Shown piece after piece: positions 7,946-16,086 of a stretch of DNA of 24,335 nt. Every line of letters starts with the position of its first letter. The stretch's first letter is position 1. The position numbers and the translations under genes are program-made. The notes beneath the pieces were generated by a model. That model made no database searches, was not told where the DNA came from, and was given only the letters and a program-made list of their open reading frames with translations. The DNA is from Rhodobacteraceae bacterium UBA2776 (lineage in GTDB: Bacteria; Pseudomonadota; Alphaproteobacteria; Rhodobacterales; Rhodobacteraceae): the NCBI GenBank assembly GCA_002352425.1, contig DEIK01000071.1, forward strand, positions 1 to 24,335, in the 5' to 3' direction.

Positions 7946-9397
7946 ATGATTGATCTAATCAATGTCAGCTATGACACGCAGATTCCCAATAACGTGGATC
8001 TAAGTTCAGACAAAAAGGTGCTGAAGGCGCTGGAAAAATGGCACCCCGGTTATATCAACTGGTGGAACGACCTGATCCCGCAGCAACTGCAGGATTCAAT
8101 GGTTTACTTGCGGACCGCTGTTTCCGTTGACCCCAAGGGTTGGGCCAAATTTGATTACGTTCGGATGCCTGAATATCGCTGGGGTGTTTTGTTGGCGCCA
8201 GAGGTTGAGGGACGCACGATCCCTTGTGGTGAACATTACGGTCAACCCGCGTGGCAAGAAGTGCCGGGCGAGTATCGTAATCTGATGAAGCGCCTGATTG
8301 TTATTCAAGGTGACACTGAGCCGGGTTCGGTGGAACAACAGCGTTTCTTGGGCCTGACCGCGCCGTCGCTATACGACATGCGCAACCTGTTTCAGGTCAA
8401 CGTGGAAGAAGGTCGCCACCTGTGGGCGATGGTCTATTTGCTGCAAAAGTATTTTGGCAAAGACGGCCGCGAAGAAGCAGATGACATGCTGCGCCGTTCC
8501 TCTGGTTCCGAGGAAGCCCCCCGCATGTTGGGTGCGTTCAACGAGGAAACACCGGATTGGCTGTCCTTCTTCATGTTCACCTATTTCACGGACCGTGATG
8601 GGAAAATGCAACTGGAAAGCCTTGCGCAATCCGGGTTTGATCCGCTGTCGCGCACCTGTCGTTTCATGCTGACCGAAGAAGCGCATCACATGTTCGTTGG
8701 CGAAACCGGCGTTGGCCGGACCATCCAGCGCACCTGTGAAGTGATGAACGAGAACGGCATCACCGACCCCTATGACATCGACAAAATTCGCAACCTTGGC
8801 GTCATTGATTTGCCGACCATCCAGAAAAAGCTGAACCTGCACTACACGCTCAGCCTTGATCTGTTTGGCCAAGAAGTATCGACCAATGCCGCCAACGCGT
8901 TCAACGCGGGCATCAAAGGTCGTTACATGGAAAATCGCATTGACGATGATCACATCTTGCACGGTGACACCTACAAGGTTTGGGACATGGTGGATGGCAA
9001 GCTGACGCAACACGAAGTGCCAGCCCTAACGGCGATCAACATGCGTCTGCGCGACGACTATACCCGTGACGCTGCGGGCGGTGTTGGCCGCTGGAACAAG
9101 GTCATCGAAAAGATGGGCGTCGAATTTGAACTGAAACTACCTCATGAGGCGTTCAACCGCAAAATCGGTGTGTTTCTTGGGCATAATTTTGACCCTGAAG
9201 GCAATCTTTTGTCCGGTGCTGAATATGATGCTGGCCTGCCGACGTGGTTGCCAACACATGCGGACGGTGATTTCATTCAATCGCTGATGCAACAAGTGAC
9301 CGAGCCTGGTAAGTACGCTGGCTGGATTGCGGCGCCAAAAGTGGGTATCAATAATAAACCCGGTGACTTTGAGTATGTTAAGTTGCATATGGCCTAA
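7946..9397 (+). CDS. boxB: Benzoyl-CoA 2,3-epoxidase, di-iron subunit BoxB
   Basis: The oxygenase component that inserts one O2 atom into benzoyl-CoA to form 2,3-epoxybenzoyl-CoA, with electrons from BoxA. It has 483 residues from the chosen ATG, which follows AGGAGA by 5 nt; an ATG at 7940 overlaps that site and is rejected. The carboxylate/histidine ligands known from Azoarcus BoxB all appear with a constant offset of 5: E125, E155, H158 (EEGRHLW), D216 (FTYFTDRDG), E245 and H248 (TEEAHHMF). The amino end with NVDLS and the ALEKWHPGYINWW segment is family-typical. A hairpin follows the stop codon, before the small cysteine protein and boxA. Confidence 0.96.
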   Translation: MIDLINVSYDTQIPNNVDLSSDKKVLKALEKWHPGYINWWNDLIPQQLQDSMVYLRTAVSVDPKGWAKFDYVRMPEYRWGVLLAPEVEGRTIPCGEHYGQPAWQEVPGEYRNLMKRLIVIQGDTEPGSVEQQRFLGLTAPSLYDMRNLFQVNVEEGRHLWAMVYLLQKYFGKDGREEADDMLRRSSGSEEAPRMLGAFNEETPDWLSFFMFTYFTDRDGKMQLESLAQSGFDPLSRTCRFMLTEEAHHMFVGETGVGRTIQRTCEVMNENGITDPYDIDKIRNLGVIDLPTIQKKLNLHYTLSLDLFGQEVSTNAANAFNAGIKGRYMENRIDDDHILHGDTYKVWDMVDGKLTQHEVPALTAINMRLRDDYTRDAAGGVGRWNKVIEKMGVEFELKLPHEAFNRKIGVFLGHNFDPEGNLLSGAEYDAGLPTWLPTHADGDFIQSLMQQVTEPGKYAGWIAAPKVGINNKPGDFEYVKLHMA

Positions 9398-9405
9398 AGA
9401 AAACC

Positions 9406-9430
9406 GGAGTGCGGGCAGGGTCCGCACTCC
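9406..9430 (+). other. Stable hairpin between boxB and the downstream genes
   Basis: ggagtgcgg (9406-9414) and ccgcactcc (9422-9430) form a perfect 9-bp stem with a 7-nt loop, starting 8 nt after the boxB stop. No T tract follows. Such a structure may protect the 3' end of boxB mRNA or partly terminate transcription, giving more oxygenase than reductase. Both roles are inference. Confidence 0.6.
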
Positions 9431-9457
9431 TTACTTAATCAGATCAGGGAGTTAACT

Positions 9458-9631
9458 ATGCTTGTAGGTCAATCAAATGCCCCGGATAGCCATGCAGCCG
9501 AAGCGCGGCGCATCTTTGCGACCCTACTGGGGTCTTGTATCGGCTGTGCCGACTGCAAGGGTGGCTGTGCTGAATTGTTTGAAATGATCGTGGTGCCTGA
9601 ATCTGTATTGTCGCGGGTTTCCAACGTATGA
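9458..9631 (+). CDS. Small protein with a single C-x2-C-x2-C-x3-C motif, coupled to boxA
   Basis: A 57-residue protein I do not recognise as a named family. A strong ribosome-binding site (AGGGAG, 9446-9451) lies 6 nt before the ATG. Its TGA overlaps the boxA ATG (ATGA), and boxA has no evident site of its own, so boxA translation probably depends on this gene. The protein has an alanine-rich, probably helical lead, then SCIGCADCKGGCAELF with cysteines 27, 30, 33 and 37. That is the spacing of a [4Fe-4S] ferredoxin half-motif, but only one set is present and the usual proline after the fourth cysteine is absent. It could bind one cluster (with an outside partner or as a dimer), bind zinc, or help assemble or hold the BoxA/BoxB complex. 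No signal peptide or membrane segment is seen. Confidence 0.8.
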   Translation: MLVGQSNAPDSHAAEARRIFATLLGSCIGCADCKGGCAELFEMIVVPESVLSRVSNV

Positions 9632-10815
9632 CGCAACCTATCAAACAACACCTGATCGACCCCGAAATTTGCATTCGTTGCTATTCGTGCGAGATGGCTT
9701 GCCCCATCGGCGCGATTGATCATGACGACAACAATGTGGTTGTTGATGCATCGAAATGTGATTTCTGCATGTCCTGCATTCCAGTGTGCCCGACGGGCTC
9801 CATTGACGAATGGCGGGTTGTGAATGAACCCTATTCGATGGACGATCAGTTTGGTTTCGAGGAATTGCCGGCCCAAGAAGAGTTGGCCGAAGGTGACACT
9901 GGCGACGCAGAAGCACTGGACGACGCGGTCGCGGCCCTGTTGGCCGAAGCCCATGATGGGGCTGGCGGAAAATCCAAGGCCCCCGCATCGGCGGCTAAAC
10001 CCGCCATCAATCTTTATAACCTTGGCAACCCGATCGTGGCGACCGTTCAAGGCAATTATCAGCTGACCCATCAAGCGGGCGACTCGGATGTGCATCACAT
10101 CATATTGAATTTTGAGGGCAAACCGTTTCCGGTTCTTGAGGGCCAATCCTTGGGCATCATCCCGCCCGGTGCTGACGCCGACGGCAAACCACATCTGCCG
10201 CGCCTTTATTCCGTTTCCTCGCCTCGCGATGGGGAACGTGCCAACTACAACAACGTGTCGTTGACGATCAAGCGTGACAAAAATGGCCTCTGCTCAAACT
10301 ATGTTTGCGATCTAAAGCAAGGTGACAAAGTCAACGTCACCGGACCCTTTGGCGCGACCTTCTTGATGCCGGATGATCCCGCAGCGCGCTTGCTGATGAT
10401 TTGCACGGGGACGGGGTCCGCGCCGATGCGCGCTTTTACCCTGCGCCGCCAACGCACGTTGGGTGGAAAATCTGGCGGTATGACCATGTTCTTTGGCGCA
10501 CGCACTCCACAAAGCCTGCCGTATTTCGGGCCGTTGAACAAAGTGCCTGACAGCCTGTTGCGCAAGCATTTGGTGTTCAGCCGCGTACCCGGTGCGCCCA
10601 AAGAATATGTGCAAGATCGGCTGATTGTGGAGCAGGACGCGGTGGCAGAATTGCTGTTGGACCCGCAAACACACATCTACATTTGCGGATTGCGCGGTAT
10701 GGAGGAAGGCGTCGAAAAAGCCTTTACCAACATCGCTGAAAGCATTGGCCAACCTTGGCAATCTCTGCGCGATACTATGCGCGAAGAGGGCCGTTACCAT
10801 GTGGAGACCTACTGA
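9628..10815 (+). CDS. boxA: Benzoyl-CoA epoxidase reductase subunit BoxA
   Basis: Passes electrons from NADPH to BoxB. The 395-residue protein opens with a 2x[4Fe-4S] ferredoxin domain: cysteines 15, 18, 21, 25 followed by proline, and 44, 47, 50, 54 followed by proline. An acidic linker (about 75-125) then leads to a ferredoxin-NADP+ reductase-type domain with RLYSVSSPRDGE for FAD (near residue 192), GTGSAPMRAF for NADPH (about 260-270) and a C-terminal aromatic residue (VETY). Its start codon is embedded in the stop of the small cysteine gene. Three bases separate its stop codon from the thioesterase start. Confidence 0.95.
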   Translation: MTQPIKQHLIDPEICIRCYSCEMACPIGAIDHDDNNVVVDASKCDFCMSCIPVCPTGSIDEWRVVNEPYSMDDQFGFEELPAQEELAEGDTGDAEALDDAVAALLAEAHDGAGGKSKAPASAAKPAINLYNLGNPIVATVQGNYQLTHQAGDSDVHHIILNFEGKPFPVLEGQSLGIIPPGADADGKPHLPRLYSVSSPRDGERANYNNVSLTIKRDKNGLCSNYVCDLKQGDKVNVTGPFGATFLMPDDPAARLLMICTGTGSAPMRAFTLRRQRTLGGKSGGMTMFFGARTPQSLPYFGPLNKVPDSLLRKHLVFSRVPGAPKEYVQDRLIVEQDAVAELLLDPQTHIYICGLRGMEEGVEKAFTNIAESIGQPWQSLRDTMREEGRYHVETY

Positions 10816-10817
10816 TA

Positions 10818-11267
10818 ATGGGTACATCAACGGATCAATTCGCGGCCAGCCACTCGCCTTATGCGCATGAAATACGCATTGCGTGGGGGGATTGCGATCC
10901 GGCCAACATCGTCTACACCGCCCGCATCCCGTGGTTCGCGCTGGACGCGATCAATGGTTGGTGGGAACACCACACGGGTGATGGTTGGTTTCAGATGGAA
11001 CTTGATCATAATGTCGGCACGCCATTTGTGTCGATGAAACTGGACTTCCGCGCACCCATCACGCCGCGCCACAGATTGATCTGTCGTGTTTGGCCAAATC
11101 GGTTGGGTGAAACCTCGGTCGGGTTTCATGTCGATGGACGCCAAGATGGCGTTCTGTGCTTTGAGGGCGATTTCATCAATGTCTTCACCCAAGCAGACGC
11201 GCTCAAAAAGCAAAAGCCACCAGAACGGTTGCGTGCAATCGTCGCGCAAAACCTGATCGAATCCTAA
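10818..11267 (+). CDS. Hot-dog acyl-CoA thioesterase (4-hydroxybenzoyl-CoA thioesterase family)
   Basis: A 149-residue single-domain hot-dog protein. WGDCDPANIVYTARIPWF (residues 23-40) is the active-site helix region of the 4HBT family, with D27 at the position of the catalytic aspartate. It is the last gene of operon 2, directly after boxA. Box clusters often carry a benzoyl-CoA thioesterase, thought to release CoA when benzoyl-CoA accumulates; that is the most likely role here. A preference for hydroxybenzoyl-CoA cannot be excluded from sequence. Confidence 0.85.
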   Translation: MGTSTDQFAASHSPYAHEIRIAWGDCDPANIVYTARIPWFALDAINGWWEHHTGDGWFQMELDHNVGTPFVSMKLDFRAPITPRHRLICRVWPNRLGETSVGFHVDGRQDGVLCFEGDFINVFTQADALKKQKPPERLRAIVAQNLIES

Positions 11268-11383
11268 GGACATATCCTGTCAAAACGCGGGCCTAACACG
11301 GGGCTAGCTCCGGAAATATCCTGCAGAATCCAGATTTTCGAATGTGCAGCCATTGCAAAACGCTGAGTTTTTGCTAGAATATT

Positions 11384-11397
11384 GGCAATATAATTCA
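11384..11397 (+). promoter_or_regulatory. Predicted boxR promoter with BoxR autoregulatory operator
   Basis: GGCAATATAATTCA fits the recurring element and contains TATAAT (11389-11394). No convincing -35 is seen. It ends 13 bp before the boxR ATG, leaving a very short leader. This predicts autoregulation. Two further TGCA words lie at 11345 and 11354, at 9-bp rather than 10-bp spacing. Confidence 0.5.
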
Positions 11398-11410
11398 TGA
11401 ATTGAGCGTT

Positions 11411-12331
11411 ATGAGCGAAATCACCAATTTCAGAGGCGAGACTAGTCCCAGCGCTCCCCAAGACCTTGCGGATTCCGAGGTTCGGGAGCTGATACTGCGT
11501 GTTGGCGCACGGGTGCGCAAAGCCCGCGAATTGAAGGGTGTACCGCGTCGTGTGGTGTCGGAATTGTCGGGCGTTTCACCACGGTATTTGGCCCAGCTTG
11601 AGGCGGGTGAGGGAAACATTTCGATCGGCCTGTTGCAACGGGTTGCGGTCGCATTGGATCACCGGATCGAATGGTTGATTGGTGAGGAAGATCCCTGGAC
11701 ATCCGAGGTGCTGCGTTTTGCCGACCATTACAAAGCCGCAACCGCCGAGATGCGCCAAAAGGCGCTGGATGCCTTGAATCCAAAGCCACCGGAACAGCTG
11801 CGTGCGCAAAGGGTTTGCCTGATCGGATTGCGCGGCGCTGGCAAATCGACACTTGGTTCGATGGCCGGACAGGCGTTGAAGGTACCGTTCATGGAGTTGA
11901 ACAACGAGATCGAAGAACACGCCGGTATGCCCGTCAGCGAGGTCGTCGCGCTCTATGGTCAAGAGGGCTATCGGCAGCTTGAATCGCAAGCCATCGGCCG
12001 TGTTATCGCGACACATGACGCGCTGATTTTGGGCGTCGCGGGCGGCGTGGTTTCGGAACCTGAAACATTCAAAACCCTACTGGCGAATTTTCACACCATC
12101 TGGATCAAAGCCAGCCCCGAAGAGCATATGGAGCGGGTTCGTGGGCAGGGCGACACGCGCCCAATGGCCGGCAATCCTGAAGCGATGGATCAGCTGCAGC
12201 AGATTTTGAACAACCGCGAAGAGCTTTATGCGCGTGCGCAAGCGCAGTTGGACACCACGGGCAGGTCTTTGCAAGCCTCGGCCGAGGATTTGGTTGAGCT
12301 GATTAAGACCAACGGTTTTGTAGAAGAATAG
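11411..12331 (+). CDS. boxR: BoxR: XRE-type regulator fused to a shikimate-kinase-like domain
   Basis: Transcriptional regulator of the box genes, of the BzdR/BoxR type that senses benzoyl-CoA. It has 306 residues. An XRE helix-turn-helix spans about residues 28-90 (RKARELKGVPRRVVSELSG, then YLAQLEAGEGNIS). A shikimate-kinase-fold domain follows, with Walker A GLRGAGKST (139-147). At the place where shikimate kinases have an Asp-x-Asp substrate motif it reads ELNNEIEEHAG, and the GGG motif reads AGG, consistent with effector sensing rather than kinase activity. An in-frame TTG at 11402 is an alternative start; ATG at 11411 is preferred although no strong ribosome-binding site is seen. The gene converges on the isomerase gene with only 12 bp between the stops. 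Confidence 0.93.
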   Translation: MSEITNFRGETSPSAPQDLADSEVRELILRVGARVRKARELKGVPRRVVSELSGVSPRYLAQLEAGEGNISIGLLQRVAVALDHRIEWLIGEEDPWTSEVLRFADHYKAATAEMRQKALDALNPKPPEQLRAQRVCLIGLRGAGKSTLGSMAGQALKVPFMELNNEIEEHAGMPVSEVVALYGQEGYRQLESQAIGRVIATHDALILGVAGGVVSEPETFKTLLANFHTIWIKASPEEHMERVRGQGDTRPMAGNPEAMDQLQQILNNREELYARAQAQLDTTGRSLQASAEDLVELIKTNGFVEE

Positions 12332-12343
12332 CAGCCCTGCGCG

Positions 12344-13126
12344 TTAGGTGAACCGCGCTGGTCGTCGTTCCAGAAACGACAAAACCCCCTCGTCATAATC
12401 CGGATGCACCCCGGCCTGACCTTGCAGACGGGCCTCGACCTCCAGATAATTTGAAGGTGGAAGATGTGCCGCGGCGACGGCCTGTTTGATGCCGCTGATG
12501 GCCAATCTTGGCACGGCTGCCAGTTGGGCCAGCACAGTGTCGTAGGCCTCATCCAGATCGGCTTGGGGTAGCGCGCGCCAGATCAATCCGGCGGCCTCGG
12601 ACTCGGTCGCGCTTAGGGTTCCGCCAAGCATAAGCAGCGCACGGGCGCGCTGTGCGCCAAGGGTTTGAGCCAGCGTGCGGCCAAGCCCCGCATCTACAGA
12701 GAGCCCGACCTTTGCAAAGGAAAATGTGAATTTGGCTGTGTCACAGGCCAGGACGATATCTGCCGCCAGCGCCAGACCGGCCCCCGCCCCTGCGGCCACC
12801 CCATTCACACAGGCTACGACAGGTTTCGGTGTGTCGGTAATGGCGCGGATGACGGGGTGAAACACCTCGCGCTGGATGGCCTCCAGATCAAGCGACCCCT
12901 GACGGTTACGCGGATCGCGTTCCGACAAATCCTGCCCCGCGCAAAAGGCGCGTCCAGCCCCCGTTAGGGAAATCACCCTGACATCATCACGCCGGTTTGC
13001 CTCATTCAATGCCGCCAGTAATTCAAGCATCAGCGCATGGGTTAACGCGTTCAATTTATCAGGGCGATCTAGAGTGATCTGTGCAATGCCAGAATCGATA
13101 GAAAACTGGATATTCGGGATGGACAT
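12344..13126 (-). CDS. PaaG-like enoyl-CoA isomerase (crotonase family)
   Basis: A 260-residue crotonase-family protein. FCAGQDL (61-67) and NGVAAGAGAGLAL (108-120) form the oxyanion hole. The catalytic glutamates of hydratases are absent, and D145 in KVGLSVDAGLGR sits where PaaG has its catalytic aspartate. This points to double-bond isomerisation, in this setting 3,4- to 2,3-dehydroadipyl-CoA, linking BoxD to beta-oxidation. GGAGA lies 7 nt upstream of the ATG. It is divergent from operon 3 and shares a short intergenic region with predicted BoxR sites, so it is probably co-regulated. PaaB/PaaG naming differs between species, so I give no symbol. Confidence 0.85.
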   Translation of the reverse strand: MSIPNIQFSIDSGIAQITLDRPDKLNALTHALMLELLAALNEANRRDDVRVISLTGAGRAFCAGQDLSERDPRNRQGSLDLEAIQREVFHPVIRAITDTPKPVVACVNGVAAGAGAGLALAADIVLACDTAKFTFSFAKVGLSVDAGLGRTLAQTLGAQRARALLMLGGTLSATESEAAGLIWRALPQADLDEAYDTVLAQLAAVPRLAISGIKQAVAAAHLPPSNYLEVEARLQGQAGVHPDYDEGVLSFLERRPARFT

Positions 13127-13141
13127 TGGGAATCTCCATGT

Positions 13142-13155
13142 TGCAATATTATTCT
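13142..13155 (-). promoter_or_regulatory. Predicted BoxR operator facing the paaG-like gene
   Basis: On the minus strand this reads AGAATAATATTGCA, with one full TGCA half-site and a degenerate partner 10 bp away, around an AT-rich -10-like core. It lies 16 bp upstream of the isomerase start. This is the weakest member of the set. Confidence 0.4.
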
Positions 13156-13160
13156 ATAAA

Positions 13161-13174
13161 TGCACTATAAAGCA
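13161..13174 (+). promoter_or_regulatory. Predicted operon 3 promoter with BoxR operator on the -10
   Basis: TGCACTATAAAGCA differs from the operon 1 operator at one base and contains TATAAA (13166-13171). TTGCAA (13141-13146) is a candidate -35 at a long 19-nt spacing. The fused hydratase/dehydrogenase ATG is 19 bp downstream, giving a short leader. Confidence 0.6.
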
Positions 13175-13193
13175 TGCGCCAAAGGGAAAGTGA

Positions 13194-15263
13194 ATGACAA
13201 TTCTGACAAGACACGAAGGTACGACGGGTTATGTGGTTTTGGACAATCCACCCGTAAACGCAATGAACCTTGAGGTGTGTCAGGGATTGTTAGCGGCGGT
13301 TGAATGGGCCGAAGCGCTACAGCTTGAGCGGGTCATCGTTTCGGGTGCGGGCCGGATTTTTGCTGCTGGCGGCGATGCGCGTGAATTCGATGCGCCCCCC
13401 GTTGCACCGCATCTGCCGGATGTTCTAGACCGTATTGAAAACAGCACCGTGCCCTGGATCGCCGCTGCCCACGGTGCGGCGTTGGGGGGTGGGCTTGAGT
13501 TGATGCTTGCTTGTCGCTATCGCGTCGTGGCCCCACGCACACAGTTGGGTCTGCCCGAGGTCACGTTGGGTGTGGTGCCCGGCGCTGGCGGCACCCAACG
13601 ATTGCCGCGATTGATCGGGATGGAGCAGGCATTGGGCATGATACCCACAGGTCGCGCCATCACGGCCGCGCAGGCCAAAGACATTGGCCTGATCGACGAG
13701 ATCGACGACGATCCGGTCTTTTTCGCGGACACGACAAACGCTGAATGGTTGGGCATGGCCGTGCCGGTTTGCGAGTTGAATACAGGCGAAACCCCTGCTG
13801 AACGCTTTGACGAGGCCCGCGCCATTGCTGCCAAGCGCACGCCTAACCAAGTGGCCCCGCTTGAAGCAATCAAGTTGATGGAAGCCGCGCAAAAGGTGTC
13901 ATTGGCTGACGGACTAAAGGCCGAGCGCGAGGTGTTCACCGCGCTGCGCAACGCAGAGCAAGCCAAAGCTCTGCGCCACATATTCTTTGCCGAGCGCGCC
14001 GCGAAAGTGCCAGATTGGCTTGCGGATACGGTCGCGCCAAAAGTGACCGAAATTGCCGTTGTTGGCGGTGGAACCATGGGGGCAGGAATTGCCTATGCGC
14101 TGTTGTCGGCGGGCTATCAGGTCTGTGTTTTGGAGATGGACGCTGACGGTGTGAAGCGGGCCGAAGGCAACATCGGACGGTTGTTTGACGACGGTGTGAA
14201 GCGTGGCCGTTTGACGGGCGAGATCGCCCAAACCAGGCGCGCTGCCCTGACGGTGACGGATGATTACGCGAAGGCTGCCAATGCGGGGCTGGCCATCGAG
14301 GCCGCCTTTGAGAGCATGGAAGTAAAGGCGCAAGTTTTGGGCGCATTAGAGACTGTTTTGGCTCCAGAAACCGTGATCGCAACCAACACATCCTATCTGG
14401 ACATCAACGAGATGGCAAAGGGGTTGAAAGACCCGTCGCGGTTGGTCGGGCTGCACTTTTTTGTTCCCGCCTATATTATGAAACTGCTGGAAATTGTACG
14501 CGGTGACGCCACCTCGGACGCGGCGCTTGCGCTTGGGTTTGATCTGGCCAAACGGCTGCGCAAAGTACCGGTATTGTCCGGTGTTTGCGACGGGTTTATC
14601 GGCAACCGCATTTTGGCGCGATATCGCGAAGCGGCGGACACCATCTTGATGGACGCGGCCACCCCGTGGGAGGTCGACGAGGCCATGGTGGGTTTTGGAT
14701 ATGCGATGGGACCATACGAGGCGCAGGACCTTTCGGGGTTGGACATCGCCCACGCCAATCGTCGCCGTCAAGACGCCACCCGCGACCCAAAGCGGCGCTA
14801 TATTCCAATTGCGGACCGGATGATTGAGCTGGGCAAGCTTGGCAAAAAAACCGGGGCTGGCTGGTATCGTTACCCCGGTGGCGGCGGCAAGGTGGAGGAC
14901 CCGATCGTTGCTGATCTGGCGTTGGAAGAAGCGCATTTCGCCAAGGTCATGCGCTGTGAATACACTGAAACAGAAATCACCAATCGCTTATTGTTGGCCA
15001 TGATCAACGAGGCCGCGGATATTCTGGGCGAAGGCATCGCCGCCACTGCGCGCGATATAGATTTGGTGACGGTATTTGGCTATGGTTTCCCGCGTTGGCG
15101 CGGCGGGTTGATGTGCTATGCTGACACATTGGGGGCCAAAGCCATCGTTCAACAGCTAGAGGTTTTGGAACAAGAAGACCCGATTGCCTGGCGCATCAGC
15201 CCTGTGTTGCGTCAGGTTGCAAGGACGGATGGTCGCTTGGCCGATTTCGTCGCAGATCAATGA
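13194..15263 (+). CDS. Bifunctional enoyl-CoA hydratase / 3-hydroxyacyl-CoA dehydrogenase
   Basis: A 689-residue FadJ/peroxisomal-multifunctional-enzyme-like protein that would hydrate a 2-enoyl-CoA and oxidise the resulting 3-hydroxyacyl-CoA with NAD+. The N-terminal crotonase domain has AAHGAALGGGLELMLACR (E102) and LPEVTLGVVPGAGGT (E122), both hydratase glutamates. The Rossmann motif VVGGGTMGAGIAYAL starts near residue 288, followed by GLHFFVPAYIMKLLEIVRG carrying the dehydrogenase His-Glu pair, then the two C-terminal HAD helical domains. It fits conversion of 2,3-dehydroadipyl-CoA to 3-oxoadipyl-CoA, and could equally act on aryl-propenoyl-CoA. It is the first gene of operon 3, directly downstream of a predicted BoxR site; the next start is 15 bp after its stop. 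Confidence 0.9.
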   Translation: MTILTRHEGTTGYVVLDNPPVNAMNLEVCQGLLAAVEWAEALQLERVIVSGAGRIFAAGGDAREFDAPPVAPHLPDVLDRIENSTVPWIAAAHGAALGGGLELMLACRYRVVAPRTQLGLPEVTLGVVPGAGGTQRLPRLIGMEQALGMIPTGRAITAAQAKDIGLIDEIDDDPVFFADTTNAEWLGMAVPVCELNTGETPAERFDEARAIAAKRTPNQVAPLEAIKLMEAAQKVSLADGLKAEREVFTALRNAEQAKALRHIFFAERAAKVPDWLADTVAPKVTEIAVVGGGTMGAGIAYALLSAGYQVCVLEMDADGVKRAEGNIGRLFDDGVKRGRLTGEIAQTRRAALTVTDDYAKAANAGLAIEAAFESMEVKAQVLGALETVLAPETVIATNTSYLDINEMAKGLKDPSRLVGLHFFVPAYIMKLLEIVRGDATSDAALALGFDLAKRLRKVPVLSGVCDGFIGNRILARYREAADTILMDAATPWEVDEAMVGFGYAMGPYEAQDLSGLDIAHANRRRQDATRDPKRRYIPIADRMIELGKLGKKTGAGWYRYPGGGGKVEDPIVADLALEEAHFAKVMRCEYTETEITNRLLLAMINEAADILGEGIAATARDIDLVTVFGYGFPRWRGGLMCYADTLGAKAIVQQLEVLEQEDPIAWRISPVLRQVARTDGRLADFVADQ

Positions 15264-15278
15264 AAAAGGAAGTTTGAT

Positions 15279-16043
15279 ATGAATGTTGAAGGTTGTGGAG
15301 TGCTGGTCACCGGCGGTGGTAGCGGATTAGGCGAGGCAACGGCACGGTTGTTTGCACAGCGTGGCGCCAAAGTTGCCATTCTGGATTTTGACGCTGAGCG
15401 CGGTCAAAAAGTAGCTGACGAAATCGGCGGATTTTTCGCTCGAGTCGACGTCAGTGATTCCGATAACGTCGAAGTGGCACTCAAAGACATCGTGGCGGCG
15501 TTTGGCGAAGCGCCCCGCGTTGTAGTGAACTGCGCAGGCGTCGGTTTTGCAAAGCGGATCGTGGGCCGCGAAGGCAAGCTGTCGCTGGATCTGTTCGACA
15601 AGGTGATCCGCGTTAACCTATATGGCAGCTACAACGTGATGTCTTACGCGGCACAGGCGATGATGGCGCTGGAGCCAATGGAAAATGGCGAACGCGGCGT
15701 GATCATCAACACCTCCTCGGCGGCCTATCAAGATGGCCAAGTTGGTCAGTCAGCCTATGCGGCATCCAAAGGCGCGATCTCGGCGATTTCATTGCCTGCT
15801 GCCCGCGAGTTCGCCCAATCGGCCATCCGCGTCATGGCGATTGCGCCGGGCCTGTTCGGCACCCCAATGATGGAGAGTCTGCCCGAAGAAGTTACCAGCG
15901 CCATCATTAAGAACATACCGTTCCCTGCCCGTCTGGGTACGCCAGAGGAATATGCCCTGATGGCTGCGCAGATCGTGGAAAATGCCTATTTGAACGGCAC
16001 CACCATCCGGCTGGACGGGGCAACGCGTTTGCCACAGCGGTAG
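15279..16043 (+). CDS. SDR-family 3-hydroxyacyl-CoA dehydrogenase (HSD10-like)
   Basis: A 254-residue classical short-chain dehydrogenase. TGGGSGLG (11-18) binds the nucleotide, D36 and D38 in ILDFD indicate NAD(H), and NCAG (84-87), S147, and Y160/K164 in SAYAASKG form the catalytic set. The sequence resembles type II 3-hydroxyacyl-CoA dehydrogenases (17-beta-HSD10), including the APGLFGTPMMESLPEEV segment. An AAGGA site precedes the ATG. It lies between the multifunctional enzyme and the aryl-CoA ligase, giving the operon two potential 3-hydroxyacyl-CoA dehydrogenases. This one may be reserved for the bulkier aryl substrate. Confidence 0.85.
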   Translation: MNVEGCGVLVTGGGSGLGEATARLFAQRGAKVAILDFDAERGQKVADEIGGFFARVDVSDSDNVEVALKDIVAAFGEAPRVVVNCAGVGFAKRIVGREGKLSLDLFDKVIRVNLYGSYNVMSYAAQAMMALEPMENGERGVIINTSSAAYQDGQVGQSAYAASKGAISAISLPAAREFAQSAIRVMAIAPGLFGTPMMESLPEEVTSAIIKNIPFPARLGTPEEYALMAAQIVENAYLNGTTIRLDGATRLPQR

Positions 16044-16086
16044 GGCAAGTTAAGCAAGGCGATTGCCCTTGAAAGGAGGAAAGCAA

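Noticed and set aside
12331..12361. Possible hairpin between boxR and the convergent isomerase gene
   Set aside because: Pairing needs a bulge and there is no T tract; too weak to call a terminator.
12665..12967. Plus-strand open frames inside the paaG-like gene
   Set aside because: They are shadows of a well-supported crotonase gene on the minus strand.
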